Shown here: one piece after another, positions 26,481 to 34,115 of the stretch
How positions within the stretch are numbered: the stretch's first letter is position 1
Layout: every line of letters begins with the position of its first letter
Assembly: GCF_023100805.1 (NCBI RefSeq)
Contig: NZ_CP095855.1
Location: 7,791,001-7,855,000 of the forward strand
Length of the DNA: 64,000 nucleotides
Source of the DNA: Chitinophaga filiformis
GTDB taxonomy: Bacteria > Bacteroidota > Bacteroidia > Chitinophagales > Chitinophagaceae
Reading direction: 5' to 3'
Notes under the pieces: generated by a model
What the model was told of the DNA's origin: nothing
The model's input: only the letters and a program-made list of their open reading frames with translations
The model's database searches: none
Translations under genes and position numbers: made by a program

Positions 26481-27830
26481 TTAGACTACCAGGGGAGCGC
26501 TGTTAAGGTGAACAATGTCCACGATAGCAGCTACTATATCCTGCGCCACCTCCAGTTTGGATTTCAGGGGCAGGTCCCTTGCATCGCCTTTCTTGTCGAA
26601 TAAAGTTACCTTATTGGTATCATGATTAAAGCCGGCGCCTTTATCATTCAGGGAATTCATTACAACAAGGTCCAGGTGTTTCTCACGGAGTTTCTTCAAT
26701 GCATACTCCCTTTCGTTGTTCGTCTCCAGTGAGAACCCAACCAGCACCTGTTTATCGGTACGGGTGGCGCCAAGCGTGCGCAGGATATCTTTCGTTTTTT
26801 CCAGTTCCAGCGTCAGGGCATCTCCTTCTCCTTTCTTCATTTTGATATCTGCCACGTGTTTCGGACGGTAATCTGCCACGGCTGCGGCCATCACAATCAC
26901 GTCGGCCTGGGTGAAATGCGCAGCGCTGCTGTTGAACATATCTTCCGCAGTCACTACCCGGATGGTATTGATGGCCGGGTTGACAGCCGAGAGGCCTGTG
27001 GGCCCCAGCACAAGGGTAACCTCCGCTCCGGCAGCGGCCAGTGCATCTGCAATAGCAATTCCCATCTTTCCGCTGGAATGGTTACTGATATAACGTACAG
27101 GGTCTAAGGGTTCTTGCGTAGGACCAGCAGTTACCAGCGCTTTTTTTCCTTTCAGTGGCAGACCGGCAAAGACAAAGGCCTGCTGATCAATGTGCTGTGC
27201 AGATTGCCCGGCGCCGGGTTGTGCTGCGGGCTCAGGTTGCCCTGTCAGACCGGCACCGCCCGGTGTTACTTCTGGTTTATGCTGTGTATGCCCGGCGCTG
27301 AAATGCGCATCGAGATATTTTACAATATTTTCAGGTTCAGCCATACGGCCTTCGCCAAACAGGCCACTGGCCAGTTCGCCTTTTTCTACCGGTATTTGCT
27401 GGTGACCGAAAGAGAGCAGTTTACTGATATTGTTCCGCGTAGCAGGATGATGCCACATATCTTCATCCATAGCCGGTGCAAAGAGGACGGGGCAGGTGGC
27501 AGACAGGTAGGTAGCCATCAGCAGATTGTCACAGGCTCCGTTGGCCATTTTAGACAGGGTATTGGCGGAAGCCGGGGCTATCAGCATAACATCTGCCCAG
27601 CGGCCCAGCATCACATGGTTATTCCAGCTCTGGTTATCGCTGATGGTCACCGGCACTTCATGTTTAGATAAGGTAGCGAGGGTCAGCGGCGTAATAAAAT
27701 CGCAGGCAGAAGGGGTCATCACCACTTTTACATCTGCGCCTTCTTTTACCAGCAACCTGACGAGGGTAGCGGCCTTATAGGCAGCAATGCTGCCGGATAC
27801 ACCCAGTAATATTTTTTTTCCTTGAAGCAT
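26481..27830 (-). CDS. coaBC: Bifunctional phosphopantothenoylcysteine decarboxylase/synthase
   Basis: Makes 4'-phosphopantetheine for CoA. The C-terminal CoaB half joins phosphopantothenate to cysteine and the N-terminal flavoprotein CoaC half decarboxylates the product. In 449 aa the CoaC domain spans about 1-178 (catalytic His72 in NHVMLGRWAD, APASANTL, PAMDEDMWHHPAT) and CoaB about 223-449 (TAGPTQEPLDPVRYISN, AAVADYRP, KTKDIL). Between them is an unusual Gln/Pro/Gly/Ala-rich linker at 179-222. It is preceded by a terminator hairpin after rpoZ. Confidence 0.95.
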   Translation of the reverse strand: MLQGKKILLGVSGSIAAYKAATLVRLLVKEGADVKVVMTPSACDFITPLTLATLSKHEVPVTISDNQSWNNHVMLGRWADVMLIAPASANTLSKMANGACDNLLMATYLSATCPVLFAPAMDEDMWHHPATRNNISKLLSFGHQQIPVEKGELASGLFGEGRMAEPENIVKYLDAHFSAGHTQHKPEVTPGGAGLTGQPEPAAQPGAGQSAQHIDQQAFVFAGLPLKGKKALVTAGPTQEPLDPVRYISNHSSGKMGIAIADALAAAGAEVTLVLGPTGLSAVNPAINTIRVVTAEDMFNSSAAHFTQADVIVMAAAVADYRPKHVADIKMKKGEGDALTLELEKTKDILRTLGATRTDKQVLVGFSLETNNEREYALKKLREKHLDLVVMNSLNDKGAGFNHDTNKVTLFDKKGDARDLPLKSKLEVAQDIVAAIVDIVHLNSAPLVV

Positions 27831-27848
27831 GACCTATTGGCTATTAAA

Positions 27849-27880
27849 CAAAAAGGCGGCAGAAATATGTTCCTGCCGCC
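27849..27880 (-). terminator. Intrinsic terminator between rpoZ and coaBC
   Basis: On the minus strand GGCGGCAG (27880-27873) pairs with CTGCCGCC (27862-27855), followed by TTTTTG. It stands 30 bases beyond the rpoZ stop and 18 before the coaBC start, so coaBC needs either readthrough or its own promoter. Confidence 0.8.
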
Positions 27881-27910
27881 ATGAAGTTAGATATTTTTCA
27901 GTCAAACTAC

Positions 27911-28252
27911 TTAACTATACAAGTCGTCGTCGTTCCTGCGGAAGTAGATCTTATCTTCCAGGAATTCCTGTGTAGCCTGGATAGCCGGATTAGCCATCCT
28001 CTCATAGAAACGGGAGATCTCGATCTGCTCTTTATTCTCATGCACTTCCTCCAGGTTGTCTGTGTGGCTGGCAAATTCTTCCAGCTTGGAGTGCAGTTCT
28101 TCCTTCACAGATATGTTGATCTGGTTGGCGCGTTTCGCGATCACTGCAATAGATTCATACAGGTTACCAGTTTTGCTCTTGATCTCGGTAGTATTTTTAG
28201 TTTCTACCATCGGATTGATGCTACTGGTGAGACCTCTTTTTATTTTGCTCAT
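27911..28252 (-). CDS. rpoZ: RNA polymerase omega subunit, Bacteroidota type
   Basis: Small protein (113 aa) with an Rpb6/omega-like core: TGNLYESIAVIAKRANQINISVKEELHSKL. The NLYESIAVIAKRANQI helix is the recognisable part, since Bacteroidota omega is divergent. It assists assembly of the RNA polymerase core. The bamD-rpoZ-coaBC order is conserved in Bacteroidota and supports the call more than the sequence alone. It is 23 bases after bamD and is followed by a terminator. The C-terminus is acidic (RRNDDDLYS). Confidence 0.83.
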   Translation of the reverse strand: MSKIKRGLTSSINPMVETKNTTEIKSKTGNLYESIAVIAKRANQINISVKEELHSKLEEFASHTDNLEEVHENKEQIEISRFYERMANPAIQATQEFLEDKIYFRRNDDDLYS

Positions 28253-28275
28253 TCTCCAGGGAATTATTGTGTTTA

Positions 28276-29229
28276 TTAATTGTTTTTAGTTTCGGTATCG
28301 GCTTTCTCAGATTTCTTTGATTTATCTGATTTTTCCGTTTTGTCAGCCTTTTCAGCTTTATCTGCAGCTTTTTCGGCTTTTTTTGCTTCTTTCTTCAGGC
28401 GCTCGGGCTTCGTATTATTATTATAGCTTTCAAGCGTTTTGATGTTGCCTTGTGCTAAGGTATAATATTTCTCAGCATCTCCCTTCAATTTGCTGTTCGG
28501 ATAGTGATCGGCAAAATCCAGGTATTCAGACAGTACCTCGTCGTAGCGTTCCCTTTGCTTTTCCCATATGCTGTTCTTTGCATACTGGTAATAAGCCCTG
28601 ATAGCCATATACTTATACTCATCGCTCTTATCAGAGTCCGGGTAGTTGCGCATCAGGCTTTTGAAAGAGATGGCGGCTGCCTTGTAATATCCTAAGTTAT
28701 AGTATAACTCCGAGTTATTATATTCTTTCTTTTCCAGCTTCCTGCGGCACAGTTCGATCACGAGGTTAGCCTCAGGCACTTTATCGGAAGTGGGATAGTT
28801 GTTGATGAAGGTTTGCATGGCTGCAATCGCCTTCTGTGTATTGGTCTGGTCCAGCTGCACTTTGGGAGACTGCTTATAATAGCAGTAAGCCTGCATATAG
28901 TCCATTTCAGTAGCTCTCGGACTGTTCGGGAAGTTATCCAGGTAGTTCTTGAAATAGAACCCGGCCTGTACATAATCCCTCATTTTATAAGAGCAATAGC
29001 AGTAATTATAATAGATAGGTTCATACTTATCAGTTCCCTTATAGACCTGGAACAAAGACTCGTACAAGGCCTGGGCAGAAGTATACTTCTTTTTGGCATA
29101 GAGCTTATCAGCATATGCCAGCTTGGCTTCGTAGTCCTTGCTTTTTTCAATTCTGCGCAGCTCCGTATTACATGATACTGAAGCTGTTGCTGCCACAAAA
29201 AGACTGATGTATAAAACTATTTTCCGCAT
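28276..29229 (-). CDS. bamD: Outer membrane assembly lipoprotein BamD
   Basis: Lipoprotein of the beta-barrel assembly machine that contacts BamA and helps fold outer-membrane proteins. The ATG at 29229 gives MRKIVLYISLFVAATASVSC, a lipoprotein signal with the Cys at residue 20; frames open upstream of it but add nothing family-like. It has the TPR-like repeats of BamD (LYAKKKYTSAQALYESLF, YFKNYLDNFPNS). After about residue 275 a Lys/Glu/Ala/Asp-rich low-complexity tail of about 40 residues extends past the family core. It heads the bamD-rpoZ run. Confidence 0.9.
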   Translation of the reverse strand: MRKIVLYISLFVAATASVSCNTELRRIEKSKDYEAKLAYADKLYAKKKYTSAQALYESLFQVYKGTDKYEPIYYNYCYCSYKMRDYVQAGFYFKNYLDNFPNSPRATEMDYMQAYCYYKQSPKVQLDQTNTQKAIAAMQTFINNYPTSDKVPEANLVIELCRRKLEKKEYNNSELYYNLGYYKAAAISFKSLMRNYPDSDKSDEYKYMAIRAYYQYAKNSIWEKQRERYDEVLSEYLDFADHYPNSKLKGDAEKYYTLAQGNIKTLESYNNNTKPERLKKEAKKAEKAADKAEKADKTEKSDKSKKSEKADTETKNN

Positions 29230-29237
29230 AAAGAGGG

Positions 29238-29245
29238 CAAAGTTA
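29238..29245 (-). promoter_or_regulatory. -7 element upstream of bamD
   Basis: On the minus strand TAACTTTG matches TAnnTTTG and ends eight bases before the bamD start codon, giving a very short leader. It also argues against the in-frame starts further upstream. No TTTG is found 19 bases upstream. Confidence 0.45.
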
Positions 29246-29409
29246 AGAATTAAATGTAAATGTAAGATAGGGCGGGGATCGAAGCTGTTAAAATTTTGCA
29301 AAAGCCGGGGCCGCAACCCGTCCTGTCTGTCCTGAATAATCGCTTCCGGACTTACCGAACCGGTAAACCCGCCGCTTCCCATCTCACAACAGGATTTTTC
29401 GGAAATACC

Positions 29410-29481
29410 CCACTTTTTACCACCCGAATCATATTCCCCCACTTTTTACCACGACAATCTATTTTCTCCACTTTTTACCAC
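29410..29481. repeat. Three direct repeats CCACTTTTTACCAC at a 29-base period
   Basis: Identical 14-base copies start at 29410, 29439 and 29468, with 15 variable bases between. Multiple short direct repeats like these are found at the ends of IS21-family elements, so this may be a remnant IS end; no istA or istB sequence is visible nearby. Confidence 0.8.
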
Positions 29482-29618
29482 GATAACCTCAAATGTGGTG
29501 GGTTATCTGAAAATATTGCAAGTCCATTGTGTTTTAAGTCCACTCCTGCTTTAAACGCCCGCGGGAGGAAATATGGGACAGTTTTGTACTGCCAGAGGGG
29601 CGCCGACCGCCATCCCAT

Positions 29619-29913
29619 ACTGAAACTGAACTACTGAGCGTGATAAAGCAGAAAGTCTCATAGGCCTTGTGCACGAAAGAAGGTTCACATTGAAAATGAG
29701 TTACTTAGCATAATAAAGGAGAGAATCATCCATAAGCAGACGACAGGGGAATGCCAAGCATCACTTTACCATGAAAATGAAGCACTTATTAACAAACAAA
29801 CTATTATCGGCCAAAGGTCCCCCAAGCGCTATCCTATTGAAACCGACCTCTTAACAAGGGTATAGCGCGAACTTCTGATGAACAAAATAACACTGAAAAT
29901 GAATCCTTTAGCA
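29619..29913. repeat. Five degenerate copies of a TGAAAATGA-centred repeat
   Basis: Cores are at 29621 (TGAAACTGA), 29691, 29772 and 29894 (TGAAAATGA), and 29838 (TGAAACCGA). The copies at 29619-29648 and 29689-29718 match at 23 of 30 positions, and ACTTA or CTTTAGCA follows the core in three copies. Spacing is 56-81 bases. The origin is unknown. Confidence 0.65.
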
Positions 29914-30090
29914 AAAAACCATAAAAGCCACATCCACGTTATAAACAAATAATACACACTTATAAACACAATATTAACACGCTATCCACATCAATCCACA
30001 TACATTACACAATAAAACTCACACAATTCAATATTATAGGCAACGAAACTGCTGTGGAAAAAATTTATATTTCATTTTTTCGTTAGAGAG

Positions 30091-30126
30091 TGGGAAAAAG
30101 TGTTATTTTGTGTTAGAAAAGTGTTT
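30091..30126 (+). promoter_or_regulatory. Candidate MraZ operator (four repeats)
   Basis: TGGGA, TGTTA, TGTTA and TGTTT begin at 30091, 30101, 30111 and 30122, a 10-11 base periodicity, each preceded by AG, GTG or AAAG context. MraZ in other bacteria binds clusters of short TGGGN-like or AAAGTG-like repeats at this spacing upstream of its own gene. The site lies 24 bases ahead of the mraZ start. Confidence 0.65.
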
Positions 30127-30149
30127 TTCAAGGACTTTCGCCCCCAAGT

Positions 30150-30617
30150 ATGACAGGCTTTCTCGGTGAATATGAGGCTACGCTGGATGCAAAAGGGCGC
30201 TTTCTACTCCCCGCTGGCTTTAAAAAGCAGCTGGCAGAGAGCGCAGGGGAGCAGTTTGTACTTAACCGCGGGTTTGAAAAATGCTTGTCTTTGTATCCCA
30301 TGAATGAATGGCAGCCAATTTTCGAGCGTATCAGCAAGCTAAACGACTTCGATCCGAAAGTTAGGGAATTCCGCCGCTATTTTCTGAATGGAGCTACAAT
30401 ATGTGAACTGGATAGTGCAGGGAGATTATTAGTACCAAAAAACCTGATGTCGTACGCTTCGCTTGAAAAAGACATTGTGCTGGCGGCGGCAACCAATAAG
30501 ATAGAGATCTGGGATAAAGGTAAATACCAGGAGTTCTTTGAAAATTTCTCACCAGGATCATTTAGTGACCTGGCCCAACAAGTAATGGGAGGCGGAGATA
30601 ATAATATTTCGATTTAA
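30150..30617 (+). CDS. mraZ: Division/cell wall cluster transcriptional regulator MraZ
   Basis: DNA-binding autoregulator of the dcw cluster. It forms a ring of AbrB-like (SpoVT-AbrB) double domains. The 155-aa protein has two such domains, with the signature at residues 13-20 (DAKGRFLL) and in the second half DSAGRLLVPKNL. The start is the ATG at 30150 just after the CCCCCAAGT sequence, which has no clear Shine-Dalgarno. It is first in the dcw cluster, six bases before rsmH, and is preceded by the candidate operator. Confidence 0.95.
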   Translation: MTGFLGEYEATLDAKGRFLLPAGFKKQLAESAGEQFVLNRGFEKCLSLYPMNEWQPIFERISKLNDFDPKVREFRRYFLNGATICELDSAGRLLVPKNLMSYASLEKDIVLAAATNKIEIWDKGKYQEFFENFSPGSFSDLAQQVMGGGDNNISI

Positions 30618-30623
30618 CCGAGT

Positions 30624-31532
30624 ATGGAAGAAGGTTCAGCATATCATCTGCCCGTGTTACTGCAGGAAGTGATCACAAACCTGCAGATACGCCCCGACGG
30701 TGTATATGTAGATGCCACTTTTGGAGGAGGGGGCCATTCCAGGGCAATCCTGGAACAACTAAATGAAAACGGCAGACTGATCGTATTTGACCAGGACGAA
30801 GATGCTTATAACAACCGGATAGATGACCCCAGGGTCACTTTTGTTCAACAGAACTTCCGGCATATGCAGCGGTTCCTGAAGTTATACAAGTCAGTCCCGG
30901 TGGATGGTATTCTGGCTGACCTGGGCGTTTCTTCCTGGCAGTTCGATACCGCAGAAAGAGGATTCAGTACCCGCTTCGACGGCGACCTGGATATGCGGAT
31001 GGATAAGCGCACTACGCAGACCGCCGCAGATGTTCTGCAATCATCTACCGAAAAACAACTGCAACTGATCTTTCAGGAGTATGGCGAAGTAACAAACGCC
31101 CGCACCCTTGCAAAGACCATCGTGCAGGAACGCAAGGCAAGACCAATGCGTACCATTAGCGAATTCAAATCTGTAATTCAGCCGATAGTAAAAGGTAATC
31201 CGCAGAAATACCTGGCACAGGTGTTCCAGGCACTGCGAATTGCAGTCAACGATGAACTTGGCGCCCTGAAAGATATTTTGATCCAGTCGGCGGAAGTGCT
31301 GAAACCAGGCGGGAAACTCGCCATTATCACTTTCCACTCGCTGGAAGACAGACTGGTGAAAAACTTTATGAAAATGGGACAATTTGAAGCACAGGATGAC
31401 ACGTTCTCTTTTGAAACGCCTCCGAAACTCTTCAGATTAGTGACTAAAAAGCCAGTAACTGCCAGCCCCGAAGAGCTGAAGCGCAATACGAGGTCCCGAA
31501 GTGCAAAACTCCGGGTTGCCGAAAAATTATAA
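30624..31532 (+). CDS. rsmH: 16S rRNA (cytosine-1402-N4)-methyltransferase
   Basis: SAM-dependent enzyme that methylates C1402 of 16S rRNA at N4 (formerly MraW). The 302-aa protein has the SAM loop VDATFGGGGHSRAIL, the DQDEDA acidic motif, GILADLGVSSWQFD, and the FHSLEDRLVK motif. It follows mraZ closely, as in nearly all bacteria. A perfect hairpin lies in the spacer that follows. Confidence 0.97.
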   Translation: MEEGSAYHLPVLLQEVITNLQIRPDGVYVDATFGGGGHSRAILEQLNENGRLIVFDQDEDAYNNRIDDPRVTFVQQNFRHMQRFLKLYKSVPVDGILADLGVSSWQFDTAERGFSTRFDGDLDMRMDKRTTQTAADVLQSSTEKQLQLIFQEYGEVTNARTLAKTIVQERKARPMRTISEFKSVIQPIVKGNPQKYLAQVFQALRIAVNDELGALKDILIQSAEVLKPGGKLAIITFHSLEDRLVKNFMKMGQFEAQDDTFSFETPPKLFRLVTKKPVTASPEELKRNTRSRSAKLRVAEKL

Positions 31533-31553
31533 GATTGATTATGAATCCGCTAT

Positions 31554-31588
31554 GCCAATGTACCTGTTTAACGACAGGCTACATTGGC
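31554..31588 (+). other. Hairpin between rsmH and ftsL
   Basis: GCCAATGTA then CCTGT (31554-31567) pairs with ACAGG then TACATTGGC (31574-31588), broken only by one bulged base. No U-tract follows, so it looks like an mRNA processing or regulatory structure rather than a terminator. Confidence 0.65.
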
Positions 31589-31610
31589 TTAGTAGCATAA
31601 ATAATAAAAA

Positions 31611-31985
31611 GTGTTGCAGGACGAAGAAGCATACATATCAGCCTTAGACGAGACCCCGGAAGAACAACCGGAACAGCATGAACATAAGAAGGAATGGCGC
31701 CTTCGTATCAACTACAGGGCCATCACCCAGAATATGCCGTTCATCGGGTTCCTGTCCGTACTCGCACTGATATATATTGCCAACAGTCACCTGGCAGAAA
31801 AAAAGATCCGGCGCATCAATAAACTTGGCAAGGAAATAAAGGAACTCAAATGGGAATACCTCAATGTCAAAAGTGAACTGATGTTCCGCAGTAAAATGAG
31901 CGAAGTAGGCAAAGCAGTTGAGCCCCTGGGACTAAAACCGCTTAACTCTCCGCCACAGAAAATTGAACTGGAGAAAAAGGAATAA
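31611..31985 (+). CDS. ftsL: FtsL-like cell division protein
   Basis: Small bitopic membrane protein (124 aa) placed where ftsL sits in dcw clusters. It has an acidic cytoplasmic N-terminus, one membrane helix (about 42-58, MPFIGFLSVLALIYIAN), and then a periplasmic coiled coil (EKKIRRINKLGKEIKELKWEYLNVKSEL split across about 64-92). FtsL proteins link FtsQ and the FtsW/FtsI synthase. Sequence identity in this family is very low, so position and topology carry the call. The start is GTG 31611 or TTG 31614; a stop codon just upstream bounds it. Confidence 0.82.
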   Translation: MLQDEEAYISALDETPEEQPEQHEHKKEWRLRINYRAITQNMPFIGFLSVLALIYIANSHLAEKKIRRINKLGKEIKELKWEYLNVKSELMFRSKMSEVGKAVEPLGLKPLNSPPQKIELEKKE

Positions 31986-32005
31986 CCTTTTATACATAAC
32001 AAACA

Positions 32006-34111
32006 GTGGAAGTAAAGAAAGACATATTGTGGCGTGTGTATCTGTGCTTTATAGGCATGGGACTGTTTGGTGTGGCAATCCTCGTAAAAGTGTTCATGGT
32101 CCAGAATATAGAGGGCAACTACTGGCGTAGTATGGCAGACAGCCTGCATACCCGCTACGTTTCTCTCGATGCCGACCGTGGCACCATTTATTCAGAAGAA
32201 GGCAGAATGCTTTCCACATCCATCCCTTACTTCAACCTGAGGGTGGATTTTGCTGCTGATGGCCTGCGGGAAAACAAAGGAAAGCTATTCAAAGACAATG
32301 TTGACTCATTGTCTATTCGCCTTTCTGCCCTGTTCGGCGATCATACGGCAGCTGAATACAAACGCATCCTGCTGGATGCCTACAAAAATAAAGACAGGTA
32401 CTTCCTCCTGAAAAGAGATGTACAGTTTGTCCAGTACCAGGCAGTCCGCGACTTCCCTATGTTCAGACTGGGAAGGAACAAGGGCGGCCTGATCGCAGAA
32501 ACGAAAAATAAACGCATCAACCCCTTCAAACTATTGGCTAACCGTACAATAGGATTGTCCAGGGAAAATGCACAGAACGTAGGTCTCGAAAGGACCTACG
32601 ATAAATATTTAAAAGGCGTTACCGGTAAAAGACTGATGCGCCGTATCGCCGGTGGAACATTTGTTCCCGTGGAAGGATACGATATCGAACCTGAGAACGG
32701 ACGGGATATCGTCACCACCATAGACGTCAATATGCAGGACATCGTAGAAACAGCGCTCATGAACATGATGGTGAGCAATGAAGCTGAACACGGCACCTGC
32801 ATCCTGATGGAAGTGAAAACCGGTAAGATAAAAGCCATTGCCAACTTAGGCCGCCAGCCGGATGGCAGCTACTGGGAGGACATGAACTATGCCTTACAGG
32901 TGGGCGAACCTGGTTCCACCTTTAAACTGGCTACCGTGATCGCCGCCCTGGATGACCAGTACGTTACCATGAACAACCAGGTGAACCTGAACGAAGGCCG
33001 CTGGCAGATTGGTAAGAGAACGGTGTTTGATTCCGAACCTCACCCCGGACAAACGAACGTTAGCATCAAACATGCTTTCGAACTGAGCTCTAACGTGGGA
33101 ATGGCAAAACTGGCGATGCAGTGTTACGCAAAAAGACCGAACGACTTTGTAGCGCACCTGCGAAAGCTGAAACTGGATAAACCCACCGGTGTCGACCTCG
33201 TAGGAGAAGGCAAGCCGGTGATCAAGAATACCAAGTCAAGAACATGGAGTTCCACCACCCTGCCATGGATGGCCTTTGGATACGAAGTGTTGATAAGCCC
33301 GTTACAGACCTGTATGTTATACAATGCAGTGGCTAATAACGGCACCATGATGAAGCCTTACCTGGTAAACGCTATCATGGAATATGGTCAACCGGTGGAA
33401 TACTTTGATCCGGAAATTATTCTGGACAGTATCTGCTCACAGAACACCCTCAGACAGGTAAAGCAGATGCTGGAAGGTGTAGTGACCAATGGTACGGCTA
33501 AAGCCTTGTGGTCACCGTACTACAAGTTTGCCGGCAAAACCGGTACCGCCCTTGTAGCCAATGGCAAACGGGGGTATGAAGATAAGATCTACCAGTCTTC
33601 ATTTGCAGGGTACTTCCCGGCCAACGATCCGCAGTTCACCTGCGTAGTGGTGATCAAGAACAAAGCCAATGCGGCGAAGTTCTACGGAGGTGCAGTAGCA
33701 GGACCGGTGTTCCGCGAAGTGGCAGACAAGCTGTACGCGATCGCCCTGGAGAAACAAAAACCAATGCGCGCCAGTCTGGCAATAGATACACTGCTGGCGT
33801 TTAAGAACGGACAGGGGCGCGAATGGAAAACAATACTGAACAAACTGAACCTGCCGATGCAGGGGAATGTGAATAACAGCAGCTGGGTAAGCGCTAAAGT
33901 GGATGATAAAAAGATCGTCTTCGCGCCGGTACAGCAAGTGAAAGGTGGAGTGCCCAATGTAACGGGGATGGGCTTAAAAGATGCACTGTACCTGTTAGAG
34001 AATGCAGGGTTGCGTGTGGTGATAAAAGGAGCCGGTAAGGTGACAAGCCAGTCAATACCCGGCGGCTCCAGGTTAGAAAGAAATCAGACAATCGTAATAG
34101 AACTGAGCTAA
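32006..34111 (+). CDS. ftsI: Class B penicillin-binding protein with PASTA domain (FtsI)
   Basis: Septal peptidoglycan transpeptidase, 701 aa, anchored by one helix (about 10-32). The transpeptidase motifs are S304-x-x-K307 in EPGSTFKLAT, S361SN and K511TG. It has the N-terminal dimerisation domain and, unusually for proteobacterial FtsI, a C-terminal PASTA domain (about 650-701), as is common in Bacteroidota. The start is GTG at 32006, 20 bases after ftsL. It is followed after four bases by murE. Confidence 0.94.
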   Translation: MEVKKDILWRVYLCFIGMGLFGVAILVKVFMVQNIEGNYWRSMADSLHTRYVSLDADRGTIYSEEGRMLSTSIPYFNLRVDFAADGLRENKGKLFKDNVDSLSIRLSALFGDHTAAEYKRILLDAYKNKDRYFLLKRDVQFVQYQAVRDFPMFRLGRNKGGLIAETKNKRINPFKLLANRTIGLSRENAQNVGLERTYDKYLKGVTGKRLMRRIAGGTFVPVEGYDIEPENGRDIVTTIDVNMQDIVETALMNMMVSNEAEHGTCILMEVKTGKIKAIANLGRQPDGSYWEDMNYALQVGEPGSTFKLATVIAALDDQYVTMNNQVNLNEGRWQIGKRTVFDSEPHPGQTNVSIKHAFELSSNVGMAKLAMQCYAKRPNDFVAHLRKLKLDKPTGVDLVGEGKPVIKNTKSRTWSSTTLPWMAFGYEVLISPLQTCMLYNAVANNGTMMKPYLVNAIMEYGQPVEYFDPEIILDSICSQNTLRQVKQMLEGVVTNGTAKALWSPYYKFAGKTGTALVANGKRGYEDKIYQSSFAGYFPANDPQFTCVVVIKNKANAAKFYGGAVAGPVFREVADKLYAIALEKQKPMRASLAIDTLLAFKNGQGREWKTILNKLNLPMQGNVNNSSWVSAKVDDKKIVFAPVQQVKGGVPNVTGMGLKDALYLLENAGLRVVIKGAGKVTSQSIPGGSRLERNQTIVIELS

Positions 34112-34115
34112 GAGA

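Larger units (their letters stand above)
29230..30149. other. 920-base non-coding region between bamD and mraZ
   Basis: No believable gene is present. From left to right it holds the bamD -7 element, a small hairpin (TTACCG/CGGTAA at 29352-29366), three 14-base direct repeats at 29410-29481, a 7-base hairpin GATAACC/GGTTATC at 29482-29507, five degenerate repeats at 29619-29913, an A/T/C-rich low-complexity stretch at about 29930-30050, and the MraZ-like operator at 30091-30126. Confidence 0.6.

Noticed and set aside
29230..29442. 71-codon N-terminal extension of bamD
   Set aside because: The lipoprotein signal begins at the internal ATG 29229 and a -7 promoter element lies within the extension.
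29410..29481. CRISPR-like array with a 29-base period
   Set aside because: Only three units, with 14 conserved bases and 15-base gaps, no cas genes, and the repeat is too short for a CRISPR array.
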